From an uncultured Algibacter sp. (GTDB lineage Bacteria > Bacteroidota > Bacteroidia > Flavobacteriales > Flavobacteriaceae): a stretch of DNA of 64,000 nt. The stretch covers positions 124,001 to 188,000 of the forward strand of contig NZ_CANLZX010000004.1 of NCBI RefSeq assembly GCF_947495675.1, written 5' to 3'. The stretch's first letter is position 1, and each line of letters opens with the position of its first letter. Made by a program: the position numbers and the translations under genes. This document shows positions 8,661-16,336 of the stretch, one piece after another. The notes below the pieces were generated by a model. The model was not told where the DNA came from. It saw nothing but the letters and a program-made list of their open reading frames with translations, and ran no database searches.

Positions 8661-9659
8661 TTAGGTTATTTTTATAATAGTTCTTCCTTTTAATTGTCCT
8701 TTTAGCATTAACTCAATTTTTTGCTTAACATCTTCAAGCTTTATTTCGTGGCAAGTGTTGTTCAATTGTTTTGGTTTCCAATTGTTAGCTAATTTATCCC
8801 ACACTTTTGTTCTATATGCCATTGGGTAGTTTTGAGAATCAATTCCAATAAGTGTAATACCTCTTAAAATAAATGGGAATACTGTTAAGTCTAGTTTGGG
8901 CGATGCAACATTACCACAACAAGTTATTACACCTGTTGCATTGGTGGATTTTATAATGTTTTCGAGAATAACACCTCCAACAGTATCAATTGCTCCTGCA
9001 AATAAGGGTTTTAGTAGTGGTTTTTTATCAAAATTTTCTATGTCATTTCTAAACATAATGTCTTTGGCTCCAAGATTTTTTAAGTATGCACTTTCTGTTT
9101 CTTTTCCTGTTATAGCAACTACATGATAACCTAATTTACTTAATATAGAAACACTTAATGCGCCTACACCACCTGTTGCGCCAGATACCACTATTTTTCC
9201 ATCTTCGGGTTTAATTAATTCTGTTAATCTTAATACAGACATTCCTGCTGTTAATCCAGCAGTTCCAAATATCATGGCCTCTTTCATTGTTAAGTTTTCA
9301 GGTAATTTAACTACCCAATCAGATGGCACTTTAATATATTCAGCAAATCCGCCATCGGTATTCATACCTAAATCATAACTGGTAACAATTACTTTTTCTC
9401 CAACTTTAACCAAATCACTATTTGATTGTTTTACAATTCCCACAGCATCTATCCCTGGAGTATGCGGGTAATTTCTAGTAACACCTTTGTTTCCAGAGGC
9501 CGATAATGCATCTTTATAATTTAATGAGCTATAGTATACTTCTATTAAAATTTCGTTTTTATTTAAAGGATTAAACTCTATTTCTTTAACCGAACCTATG
9601 AAATTTTCGTTATTTTCTTCAACTCTAAATGCCTTAAATGTATGTGTATTTTGTTCCAT
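8661..9659 (-). CDS. YhdH/YhfP family quinone oxidoreductase (zinc-free MDR; acrylyl-CoA reductase-like)
   Basis: 332 residues. An N-terminal GroES-like fold (YYSSLNYKDALSASG) contains the conserved Y-S-S-L-N-Y-K-D segment of the YhdH/AcuI branch. The NADPH-binding Rossmann motif VSGATGGVGALSVSIL is near residue 160. Family members reduce acryloyl-CoA or quinone-like electrophiles with NADPH. The gene is divergent from an HxlR regulator with a 136-bp shared intergenic region, the usual arrangement for redox- or electrophile-responsive control. The physiological substrate is uncertain. Confidence 0.9.
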   Translation of the reverse strand: MEQNTHTFKAFRVEENNENFIGSVKEIEFNPLNKNEILIEVYYSSLNYKDALSASGNKGVTRNYPHTPGIDAVGIVKQSNSDLVKVGEKVIVTSYDLGMNTDGGFAEYIKVPSDWVVKLPENLTMKEAMIFGTAGLTAGMSVLRLTELIKPEDGKIVVSGATGGVGALSVSILSKLGYHVVAITGKETESAYLKNLGAKDIMFRNDIENFDKKPLLKPLFAGAIDTVGGVILENIIKSTNATGVITCCGNVASPKLDLTVFPFILRGITLIGIDSQNYPMAYRTKVWDKLANNWKPKQLNNTCHEIKLEDVKQKIELMLKGQLKGRTIIKIT

Positions 9660-9708
9660 AATTATCTTCTAATTTTACTTACTTTTGTGTAAATGTCAGA
9701 ATAAATAT

Positions 9709-9743
9709 TATACAAACCAATACCTTACAAAAGGTTGGTATAC
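9709..9743. promoter_or_regulatory. Candidate HxlR operator
   Basis: In the divergent region, ACCTT at 9722-9726 and AAGGT at 9731-9735 form an inverted repeat around ACAA. TATAC and GTATAC flank it at 9709-9713 and 9738-9743. The position between the oxidoreductase and its presumed regulator makes an HxlR site plausible. The extended symmetry is imperfect. Confidence 0.4.
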
Positions 9744-9795
9744 GAACATTTACTTCGGTTTTTAGTGTTTTAAAGTCTTTAAGAGAAGAAAAAAA

Positions 9796-10122
9796 ATGAA
9801 AAAAAGTTATTGCCCCATAGATACATTCATTAATACCGTTAAAGGAAAACGAAAAGCAACCATAATTTTACATCTTTTTCAAGGAAATAAGCGCTATAGT
9901 GAATTAGTAAAATTGTTAACCGATATTAGTGAACGAATGCTATCTAAACAACTTAAAGAATTAGAATCTGATGGGTTAATAATAAGAACTGTTTTCCCAG
10001 AAGTACCACCAAAAGTAGAATATAGTTTAACAGAACTTGGTAAAGAGATTCAGCCTGTATTAAAAGTTATGTTTAAAGGCGGTATTCTTTTTGAAAAAGT
10101 TATTGATAATTCAGAAAAATAA
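9796..10122 (+). CDS. HxlR family winged-helix transcriptional regulator
   Basis: 108 residues, the normal length of a single-domain HxlR protein. It shows the N-terminal cysteine (C6, in SYCPID) that senses electrophiles in several family members, then the winged helix with ISERMLSKQLKELESDGLI as the recognition region and YSLTELGKEI as the wing. It most likely controls the divergent YhdH-type oxidoreductase and itself. Assignment to the family is secure, while the signal is inferred. Confidence 0.9.
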   Translation: MKKSYCPIDTFINTVKGKRKATIILHLFQGNKRYSELVKLLTDISERMLSKQLKELESDGLIIRTVFPEVPPKVEYSLTELGKEIQPVLKVMFKGGILFEKVIDNSEK

Positions 10123-10182
10123 ATTTTAGACTTTTTCTATCAAGAACTTTAGGTTTAAATAATTACTTCTAATTATTGACTT

Positions 10183-11250
10183 TTAAAGCCATTTTCTGCG
10201 TTTAAAATAGATAAGCATACCAATAAACATAACAATCATGACACCCCAAAGAATAAAATAGGAGTACTTATATTGTAGTTCTGGGATGTACTCGAAATTC
10301 ATACCATATATACCAGCAATAAAAGTTAGCGGAATAAAAATAGATGCCATTATGGTAAGTACTTTCATAACTTCGTTCATTTTATTACTAATGGTGGTCA
10401 TGTACATATCCATTAAACTCCAAATCATTTCACGGTAAATGTCAATGTTTTCTGAGACCTGAATTAAATGGTCGTAAATATCTCTATAATAAGTAATTGT
10501 TTTTTTCTGTATGAGTTTGTTTTCGTTTTTTTCTATACGATTTATAACTTCGCGAAGTGGAAATATGGCTCGACGAACTCTTAAAATTTCGCGTTTTAAG
10601 TTTTGTATTTTTTGGCTAATATCGTCATCCACTTCTCCAGAAAATATTGCGGTTTCAAAATCTTCAATTTTATCTCCTAAAATTTCTATAACATTAAAAT
10701 AATGGTCAACAATGGCATCTATTAAAATGTATAATAAATAATCGGACTGCATATTACGAACACGCCCTTTTGCTTGACGAATACGGTCTCTTACAGAGTC
10801 AAATACATCGCCTTCTGATTCTTGAAAGGATAGCACATAGTTTTTACCTAAAACGAAACTAACTTGTTCTGTGACAATTTTCTCATTTTCATCATAATAC
10901 AACATTTTTAAAACTACAAAAAGGTAATCGTCGTACTCATCAATTTTAGGCCGTTGAGAAATATTTACAATATCCTCTAATACAAGTGGGTGTAAATCGT
11001 AATGAATGCCCAGTTTTTCTATTTCGTTAACATGATTTAATCCGTTTAAATTTATCCATGTAATAGAATCTGTATGCTTATATTCAAAGCCTTCTTCAAC
11101 ACTATTTAACTCTTTTACAATACAATGTTCTTTATTGTAATCGAAAGATTCAATAAAAAGTTCTTGCTCTGGTTTTTTACCTGTGTAAATGACACTTCCA
11201 GGTATTTGCCCTAATTCTTTTTTTGATCTATGAGATATGTTTTTTGCCAT
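10183..11250 (-). CDS. corA: CorA family magnesium/cobalt transporter
   Basis: 355 residues. A large N-terminal cytosolic domain is followed by a long helix and two C-terminal membrane helices. The invariant GMN signature is at about residues 316-318 in the sequence IYGMNFEYIPE, at the end of TM1. A basic tail (FKRRKWL) ends the protein, as in the family. It forms pentameric channels for Mg2+ and related ions. It is the last gene of the minus-strand run from 15721, beginning 32 bp after the MscS gene. Confidence 0.95.
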   Translation of the reverse strand: MAKNISHRSKKELGQIPGSVIYTGKKPEQELFIESFDYNKEHCIVKELNSVEEGFEYKHTDSITWINLNGLNHVNEIEKLGIHYDLHPLVLEDIVNISQRPKIDEYDDYLFVVLKMLYYDENEKIVTEQVSFVLGKNYVLSFQESEGDVFDSVRDRIRQAKGRVRNMQSDYLLYILIDAIVDHYFNVIEILGDKIEDFETAIFSGEVDDDISQKIQNLKREILRVRRAIFPLREVINRIEKNENKLIQKKTITYYRDIYDHLIQVSENIDIYREMIWSLMDMYMTTISNKMNEVMKVLTIMASIFIPLTFIAGIYGMNFEYIPELQYKYSYFILWGVMIVMFIGMLIYFKRRKWL

Positions 11251-11282
11251 TTTAGAAAGTATAGCTTAAATATATGGATTAT

Positions 11283-11852
11283 TTAGATAGAATCTGCCCC
11301 ATCGTCTTCTGAAGAGAAATCATCAATAGCGTCTTTTTCAATAAGCGTAACTGCTTTTTGTAGCATTAAGTTGTTTGGGTAGGTTACCAAATCGCCATTG
11401 TCTAAACGTAAATGTAATTGAAAAGCCCTTATGTCCTCAATAATAGCTGTTATTGGGAAATCTTTATCATGAATTTCAATTTTGTCACCAACTTTATATG
11501 GGAAGTTAAAAAACATGATAATACCAGAAGTAATATTGCTTAAAATGGACCAAATTGCAAAAAGCGCAATACCTATAATAGCAAATACAGAAGAAAAAAT
11601 TACTGCTAAATCTTCAAATTGAGCACCAAAAACAAAAGCTTCAATAAGTAATGCAATTATAAATAAATTTACGGTTATGTACCTTCGTATTAACCTGATT
11701 CTTGCATCGTTTATACCATTTTTTTTGGCAACTTTGGTAATAGTGAAATGTAAAATGAATCTTATTATTAATAATGAGAGCAGTACAATTGCTGATATAA
11801 TTAACTCACTTTCAAAACGCGAAAGAAGGGTTTCTTTATTTTCAAATAACAT
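11283..11852 (-). CDS. Small-conductance mechanosensitive channel (MscS) domain protein, short form
   Basis: 189 residues, shorter than E. coli MscS. Three hydrophobic segments are followed by the pore-lining and beta-domain region (GIIMFFNFPYKVGDKIEI, ITAIIEDIRAFQLHLRLDNGDLVTYPN), which is the signature of the MscS core. The distal cytosolic vestibule is largely missing and replaced by an acidic tail. It likely releases osmolytes on hypo-osmotic shock or acts as a small ion channel. A TATCTTTG box lies about 25-30 bp upstream, so it may have its own promoter within the run. Confidence 0.88.
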   Translation of the reverse strand: MLFENKETLLSRFESELIISAIVLLSLLIIRFILHFTITKVAKKNGINDARIRLIRRYITVNLFIIALLIEAFVFGAQFEDLAVIFSSVFAIIGIALFAIWSILSNITSGIIMFFNFPYKVGDKIEIHDKDFPITAIIEDIRAFQLHLRLDNGDLVTYPNNLMLQKAVTLIEKDAIDDFSSEDDGADSI

Positions 11853-11875
11853 ATTTTTTAATTTAAAATATAAGG

Positions 11876-11883
11876 CAAAGATA
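11876..11883 (-). promoter_or_regulatory. Candidate -7 promoter element for the MscS/CorA genes
   Basis: The minus strand reads TATCTTTG, an exact match to the Bacteroidota TAnnTTTG box, 24-31 bp upstream of the MscS start at 11852. No good TTTG box was seen at the expected distance. Confidence 0.4.
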
Positions 11884-11912
11884 CGCTCAAAAAGAAAACT
11901 TTTTTGGTATTA

Positions 11913-12872
11913 CTAATTTATTTGAAGCGTTTCTCTAAGTACTTCGTCTTTAATGCTCTTTTTTTGCCAATACGAAGATTTAATGGTTTTTAGTTTGGTT
12001 GCTTTTGTTGTTAAAACCTTTGCATTATTGCCAAAACCACTTTTAAATGTTTCTTCCCAGCTAACAATATCGTGAGGAAAATTTGGGTTAAAAGTTATGG
12101 TTAGTGTTCTTTCTAATTCTGGGTAATTAATAGAATAGGTGTTTTCTGTTAACGTAGCATTGGCTTGGTAAGCCTTAATAGTTTTGTGTTTAAGTCTTGT
12201 ATACTCAAACGATGGGATAATTTTTAAATGCCCTGTTGGTAAAGACTTTGGATTAATACGAAGTTTTGTCCATAATTCGTTTTCTAGAATAGTTTTTTCT
12301 AAGCTAAAACTTTCATATGCTTCGCCTTCAAAATAAGAATGCGATGTAACTTTAAATTCATCTTTATTATTAAGCTGAGTGTAAACATGGCCACACCATT
12401 CTTGTATAGAACTAGATACTTTTAAGGCGTGTTGGTTATTTGAAATAGGGTAAAAGGTACTTTGCATAATTGAGTACGGATAAACCCCTGTGTTAAAGTT
12501 TTTTGTAGCGTTTAGTTTTAAAATTGGAATATTATTAGCATTTTGTTGGTCTGCTTTCACTTGTATGTTAGGCAGGAAATCTTCTGTTACATATATTAAA
12601 ACAGCTGTGCCTTCTCGTATTTCTCCATAACGTGCTTGTTCTAATTTATATGATGAAATTTCGGCTTCTCCAGCATACCAGTATTTTTTAAATTCTGGCG
12701 TTATTTTAGGTTTCTTGTTTTTTTGATTAACAATAGTTTCTGTTTTTGAATGAATAGCTATCTCGTTAGTTTTTATATTATTACAAGATGTAAGTGATAA
12801 TAATACGCCTAAAATAGACCAAAATAGAATTTCTGCTTTTACAATTTTGTTTAATTTTTCTAGTATTTTCAT
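11913..12872 (-). CDS. Predicted lipoprotein of unknown function
   Basis: 319 residues. An N-terminal hydrophobic stretch ends in the lipobox LTSC (cysteine near residue 30), so export and lipidation are likely. The mature part is a predominantly beta protein with motifs such as KYWYAGEAEISSYKLEQARYG and a later PSFEYTR segment. No named family was recognised. It starts 17 bp after maf and precedes the MscS gene in a run that also contains a UbiA-type prenyltransferase, so it may belong to the cell-envelope theme of this operon. Confidence 0.75.
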   Translation of the reverse strand: MKILEKLNKIVKAEILFWSILGVLLSLTSCNNIKTNEIAIHSKTETIVNQKNKKPKITPEFKKYWYAGEAEISSYKLEQARYGEIREGTAVLIYVTEDFLPNIQVKADQQNANNIPILKLNATKNFNTGVYPYSIMQSTFYPISNNQHALKVSSSIQEWCGHVYTQLNNKDEFKVTSHSYFEGEAYESFSLEKTILENELWTKLRINPKSLPTGHLKIIPSFEYTRLKHKTIKAYQANATLTENTYSINYPELERTLTITFNPNFPHDIVSWEETFKSGFGNNAKVLTTKATKLKTIKSSYWQKKSIKDEVLRETLQIN

Positions 12873-12889
12873 ACTATAAATTTACAAAG

Positions 12890-13483
12890 CTATGTTGTTT
12901 CTGCAATGGTATTTAACGTTTTATAAACAAGATGTACGGGTAATCCCATTACATTAAAATAAGAGCCTTCAATTTTTGTAACACCAATTTGCCCAATCCA
13001 TTCTTGAATGCCATATGCTCCAGCTTTATCAAATGGTTTATAAGTGTTTATGTAGTATAAAATTTCTTGGTCTGTTAATGCTTTAAAAGTAACTTTGGTA
13101 ATATTGTGAAGTGTTTTTTCGAAGGTAGTTGTTGTAAAACAAACAGAAGTTATTACCTCGTGTGTTTGATTGCTTAAGGACTTTAAAATACTAAAAGCTT
13201 CCTGGTTATTACGAGGTTTTCCTAAAGCAGTATGATCATGCCAAACTATTGTGTCGCTTGTAATTAATATGTCTTTAGGTTTTAACTCTTGTTTAAAAGG
13301 AAGTGCTTTTAATTGAGCTAAATAATTACTAATTTCAAAATGTGTTAATCGAGAAGGGTACTCTTCTACTACGGGTTTTAATCGAATTTCAAAATCGAGC
13401 CCTAAATTTTTAAAAAAATCTTGTCTTCTAGGAGATCCAGAAGCTAGAATGATATCATGACCCTTAAGTTTTTCGTTTAGCAT
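12890..13483 (-). CDS. maf: Maf family nucleoside triphosphate pyrophosphatase
   Basis: 197 residues. The family signature is at the N-terminus as ILASGSPRRQDFF (S15-R20), with the conserved TSDTIVWHD and the C-terminal KAGAYGIQEWIG segment. Members hydrolyse non-canonical or methylated NTPs (dTTP/UTP-type in the YhdE branch), cleaning the nucleotide pool. The start shares one base with the stop of the prenyltransferase gene (13483), so translation is coupled. Confidence 0.95.
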   Translation of the reverse strand: MLNEKLKGHDIILASGSPRRQDFFKNLGLDFEIRLKPVVEEYPSRLTHFEISNYLAQLKALPFKQELKPKDILITSDTIVWHDHTALGKPRNNQEAFSILKSLSNQTHEVITSVCFTTTTFEKTLHNITKVTFKALTDQEILYYINTYKPFDKAGAYGIQEWIGQIGVTKIEGSYFNVMGLPVHLVYKTLNTIAETT

Positions 13484-14397
13484 TAATAGAGAATAACGTA
13501 CTTGTATAAAAGTAAGGAAAGCATTCCGAAAAGCATAATCAATTTGTACATATTACTAATGTGATGCATCTCTTTTTTTGTTGAAGCACTATAAGTTTTA
13601 ATACTTGTATAGATAAGAGGTCCTACAATAAACAGTAAAAAATAGCCTACCACTATAGGTTGTTTGTATAAATCTAAAACAACATAAAAAATAACTCCTA
13701 TTAACGGAAAAAAACTTAAACCAGTTAAAGCGTTTTTAGCACGTTCTCTACCAATAGCTATGGGTAAAGTGTTCATTCCAGATTTATAATCGCCATCAAT
13801 ATCTTCAATATCTTTTGCTATTTCTCTTAATAAATTTATTGAGAAAGCAAATATTGAGTAATCTAAAATAACTTTAAAAAACAAGGTTTGCGTTTCTTTA
13901 TTTGAAGTTGTCATTGCAGGAATTAATTCGAATATGCCAACAATAATTAAACTCATACTAACAAGTAATGAAATGGTAATATTACCAATTAAGAGACTTT
14001 GCTTTAAATACGTGGCGTATAGGTATAGCAATACAGATATGATAACAAATAAAGAAAAGAAAGGCGCTTTACCAATACTGTGTGATAAGTAAAACCCTAA
14101 GCCAACTCCAATAAAATTAAATATGATAAAAAGGTTATAAGCAGTTTTCTCTGAAATAGATTTATTAATAATAACTTTATGGGGTTTGTTGACTAAATCG
14201 GTTTCAACATCGTAAATATCGTTAATTATATTTCCTGCAGCAGCAATACAAATAGTAGCTAAAATTAAAATAGTAATTCCTATACCATCTAACGTTATTT
14301 GTACTCCAAATGGTTCTAAAAGAGCATATTTAATAAGTAATTGCATAAGTGCAATCATCAATAAATTTTTCCAACGAATAAGGTTTAGAAAGCTCAA
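13483..14397 (-). CDS. UbiA superfamily prenyltransferase, geranylgeranylglycerol-phosphate geranylgeranyltransferase-like
   Basis: 304 residues with about eight membrane helices. The first prenyl-diphosphate motif NDIYDVETD is at residues 59-67, and a second aspartate-rich loop (DIEDIDGDYKSG) lies about two thirds through. The branch is usually annotated as a GGGP-type geranylgeranyltransferase in Flavobacteriaceae, although the true acceptor in bacteria is unsettled. It lies between a KdsC-like phosphatase and maf in a tight run. The activity (prenyl transfer in the membrane) is well supported and the acceptor is not. Confidence 0.85.
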   Translation of the reverse strand: MSFLNLIRWKNLLMIALMQLLIKYALLEPFGVQITLDGIGITILILATICIAAAGNIINDIYDVETDLVNKPHKVIINKSISEKTAYNLFIIFNFIGVGLGFYLSHSIGKAPFFSLFVIISVLLYLYATYLKQSLLIGNITISLLVSMSLIIVGIFELIPAMTTSNKETQTLFFKVILDYSIFAFSINLLREIAKDIEDIDGDYKSGMNTLPIAIGRERAKNALTGLSFFPLIGVIFYVVLDLYKQPIVVGYFLLFIVGPLIYTSIKTYSASTKKEMHHISNMYKLIMLFGMLSLLLYKYVILY

Positions 14398-14442
14398 AAA
14401 ATAATATTAAGAATTAGTGTTTAAAAGTTTTAATTTTTTGTG

Positions 14443-14973
14443 TTAATCATATTTAGCTCCAAAATTGCCATTCCAATTGCCTTGAATTTTTAATACTTGT
14501 TCAATAACATCGCGAACAGCACCTTTGCCACCTTTTTTATGAGAAATGTATTTTGATATGCCTTTAATTTCTGGAACTGCATCTTGTGGGCAACATGGTA
14601 AACCTATAATTTTCATAACAGGGAAGTCAGGAATATCATCACCCATATATAACACATTCTCAGACTTAATATTCTTTTTGTTAAAATAATCATTTAGCTG
14701 TTCTATTTTATTATGAGCACCTAAATAAATATCGGTAATGCCTAAACCAGTCAATCTAATTCGAACTCCTTCATTTGATCCACCAGATATAATACAAACA
14801 TTATAGCCTTTATCAATAGCTGTTTTTAAAGCATAACCATCTTTAATATTCATAGTTCGTAGCATTTCGCCAGTTGTGGTTACTGTAACAGAGCCATCTG
14901 TTAATACACCATCAACATCAAAAATAAATGTGGTAATATGTTCTAAATACTCCTTATAGCTTTTTTCTTCCAT
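14443..14973 (-). CDS. KdsC/YrbI-type HAD phosphatase
   Basis: 176 residues from the ATG at 14973. An ATG at 15006 would add 11 residues, but the internal start gives the usual N-terminus just before the HAD motif I, FDVDGVLTDG (D19, D21). Motif III/IV is YMGDDIPDFPVM. The small C0-type domain without a cap is characteristic of the tetrameric KDO-8-phosphate phosphatase group, which supplies KDO for lipopolysaccharide. Without kdsB or kdsA nearby, the exact substrate is inferred. It overlaps the end of the DUF2520 gene by 20 bp. Confidence 0.85.
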   Translation of the reverse strand: MEEKSYKEYLEHITTFIFDVDGVLTDGSVTVTTTGEMLRTMNIKDGYALKTAIDKGYNVCIISGGSNEGVRIRLTGLGITDIYLGAHNKIEQLNDYFNKKNIKSENVLYMGDDIPDFPVMKIIGLPCCPQDAVPEIKGISKYISHKKGGKGAVRDVIEQVLKIQGNWNGNFGAKYD

Positions 14974-15721
14974 GTGTGCGTTTAATAGATTCAGTAAGCA
15001 ACTCATAAATAGCTTTATGATGATCGCTCTGTAATGTTTTTAAATGTTTTTTTATAGTCTTTTTGTCGTTACGTTTGGCAGGTCCGGTTTGAGCTTTAAA
15101 CGGCGACATATCTTGAATTTTGTTTGCAGTTTCTTGAATAAGCGGCTTTAATAAATCAAATTCGGCTCCTTCGCTTTCGGTTATTTCATGTCCAATTCTA
15201 TATAATTGATTCGTGAAATTGTTTACAAAAACTGCTGCAAGATGTAAAACACGTCTTTGGTCGCTATTAATGCGCTTAGTAGGACTGCCTAAGCTAACGG
15301 CAAGTTTTTTTAAAAGCGGGTAGCTTTTTTTGTCTATCGTTTCAATACAAATGGGCACATTGGCAAAATCTATTTCAGCATGCTTACTAAAGCTTTGTAA
15401 AGGGTACAATACACCGCGTTTTAGTTTCATATCTAAATCGTAAACACTAGCGCTACCAGATGTATGTACTACTAACCGGTTTTCAAAAGGAAGTTTACTT
15501 GATAAATTGGAAATAATATCATCGCTAACGGCAATAATATAAACGTCTGCTTCTTTTAAAGTGTTTAAATTATCTGTAATATCAACTAAGTGGTCATAAG
15601 GCTGAATAGTCGATAAACTTCTGTTATACCATTGAATAACAGAAACTTCATCTGTTTTTTTAAACCCTTTAAATAGATGTGTGCCAACATTACCAGCACC
15701 TAAAATTACAACTGAAATCAT
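14954..15721 (-). CDS. Rossmann-like plus DUF2520 domain protein
   Basis: 255 residues. The N-terminal dinucleotide-binding motif ILGAGNVGTHLFKGF is followed by a second half matching the helical DUF2520 domain (LHLAAVFVNNFTNQLYRIG). The architecture resembles ketopantoate or 6-phosphogluconate-type dehydrogenases, but no substrate has been assigned to the family. It is first gene of the minus-strand run that continues to corA and is divergent from the truncated haemoglobin. Confidence 0.85.
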   Translation of the reverse strand: MISVVILGAGNVGTHLFKGFKKTDEVSVIQWYNRSLSTIQPYDHLVDITDNLNTLKEADVYIIAVSDDIISNLSSKLPFENRLVVHTSGSASVYDLDMKLKRGVLYPLQSFSKHAEIDFANVPICIETIDKKSYPLLKKLAVSLGSPTKRINSDQRRVLHLAAVFVNNFTNQLYRIGHEITESEGAEFDLLKPLIQETANKIQDMSPFKAQTGPAKRNDKKTIKKHLKTLQSDHHKAIYELLTESIKRTHGRKKL

Positions 15722-15766
15722 GCTGCTAAAATAGGTAATAAAAGCCTATTTAAAAACCTAATACTT

Positions 15767-15774
15767 TATCTTTG
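15767..15774 (+). promoter_or_regulatory. Candidate -7 element of the truncated haemoglobin gene
   Basis: TATCTTTG matches TAnnTTTG exactly but ends only 5 bp before the ATG at 15780. If it is functional, transcription would begin at or next to the start codon, giving a leaderless mRNA. Confidence 0.35.
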
Positions 15775-15779
15775 TAAGC

Positions 15780-16181
15780 ATGAATAAAAAAGATATTAAA
15801 ACTAGAGAGGATGTGTATTTACTTGTGTCTTCATTTTATAAAAAAGTTAGAGAAGATTCAGTTTTAGGGCCTTTTTTTAACAATTTAATTAAAGATTGGG
15901 ATGCACATATTGATAGATTAACTACTTTTTGGGAAACCAGCTTGTTCATGACACGTAAATTAGAACACAAGTATCAAGGAGATCCATTAGAAGCTCATAT
16001 TAAAGTTGATAAAGAAAACAATAATAGTATTACAGAATTGCATTTTGGATTATGGTTAAATCTCTGGTTTGAAACAATTGAAGAGCTATTTGAAGGCGAA
16101 ATTGCCGAAAACGCTAAACGACGTGCAAGAAAAATGGGGACATTTTTATATCTCAATATATTTGAAGCTAGGAATTCTTAA
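15780..16181 (+). CDS. Group III truncated haemoglobin
   Basis: 133 residues. The sequence runs FYKKVREDSVLGPFF in the B/C region, TTFWETSLF in the E helix region and the proximal-histidine segment LHFGLWLNLW (H88) of the F helix, all fitting the 2-over-2 globin fold of group III. Members bind O2 or NO at very low concentration, often in microaerobic or nitrosative conditions. It is placed just before the cytochrome c maturation gene, which also concerns haem. There is no recognisable ribosome-binding site upstream. Confidence 0.92.
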   Translation: MNKKDIKTREDVYLLVSSFYKKVREDSVLGPFFNNLIKDWDAHIDRLTTFWETSLFMTRKLEHKYQGDPLEAHIKVDKENNNSITELHFGLWLNLWFETIEELFEGEIAENAKRRARKMGTFLYLNIFEARNS

Positions 16182-16281
16182 TTTTTAAAGTTATTTTTTA
16201 TTTTTTGATAGCCTGATACAGTTAAACTTAAAACAACTTGCTTTCAATATTAGGCTTCTAACTTTTACAACACTTTAACAC

Positions 16282-16310
16282 TTTCAAATAAACATTAATC
16301 CTTAAATTTG
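16282..16310 (+). promoter_or_regulatory. Promoter of the CcsBA gene
   Basis: TAAATTTG at 16303-16310 matches TAnnTTTG exactly, and TTTC at 16282-16285 lies 17 bp upstream as a weak -33 box. The start codon is 27 bp downstream. Confidence 0.5.
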
Positions 16311-16336
16311 CACAACCTTAAAAAAGGGTTCTGATT

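Noticed and set aside
14443..15006. Start at 15006 for the KdsC-like phosphatase
   Set aside because: It would overlap the upstream gene by 53 bp and add residues that do not fit the family N-terminus. The ATG at 14973 is preferred.
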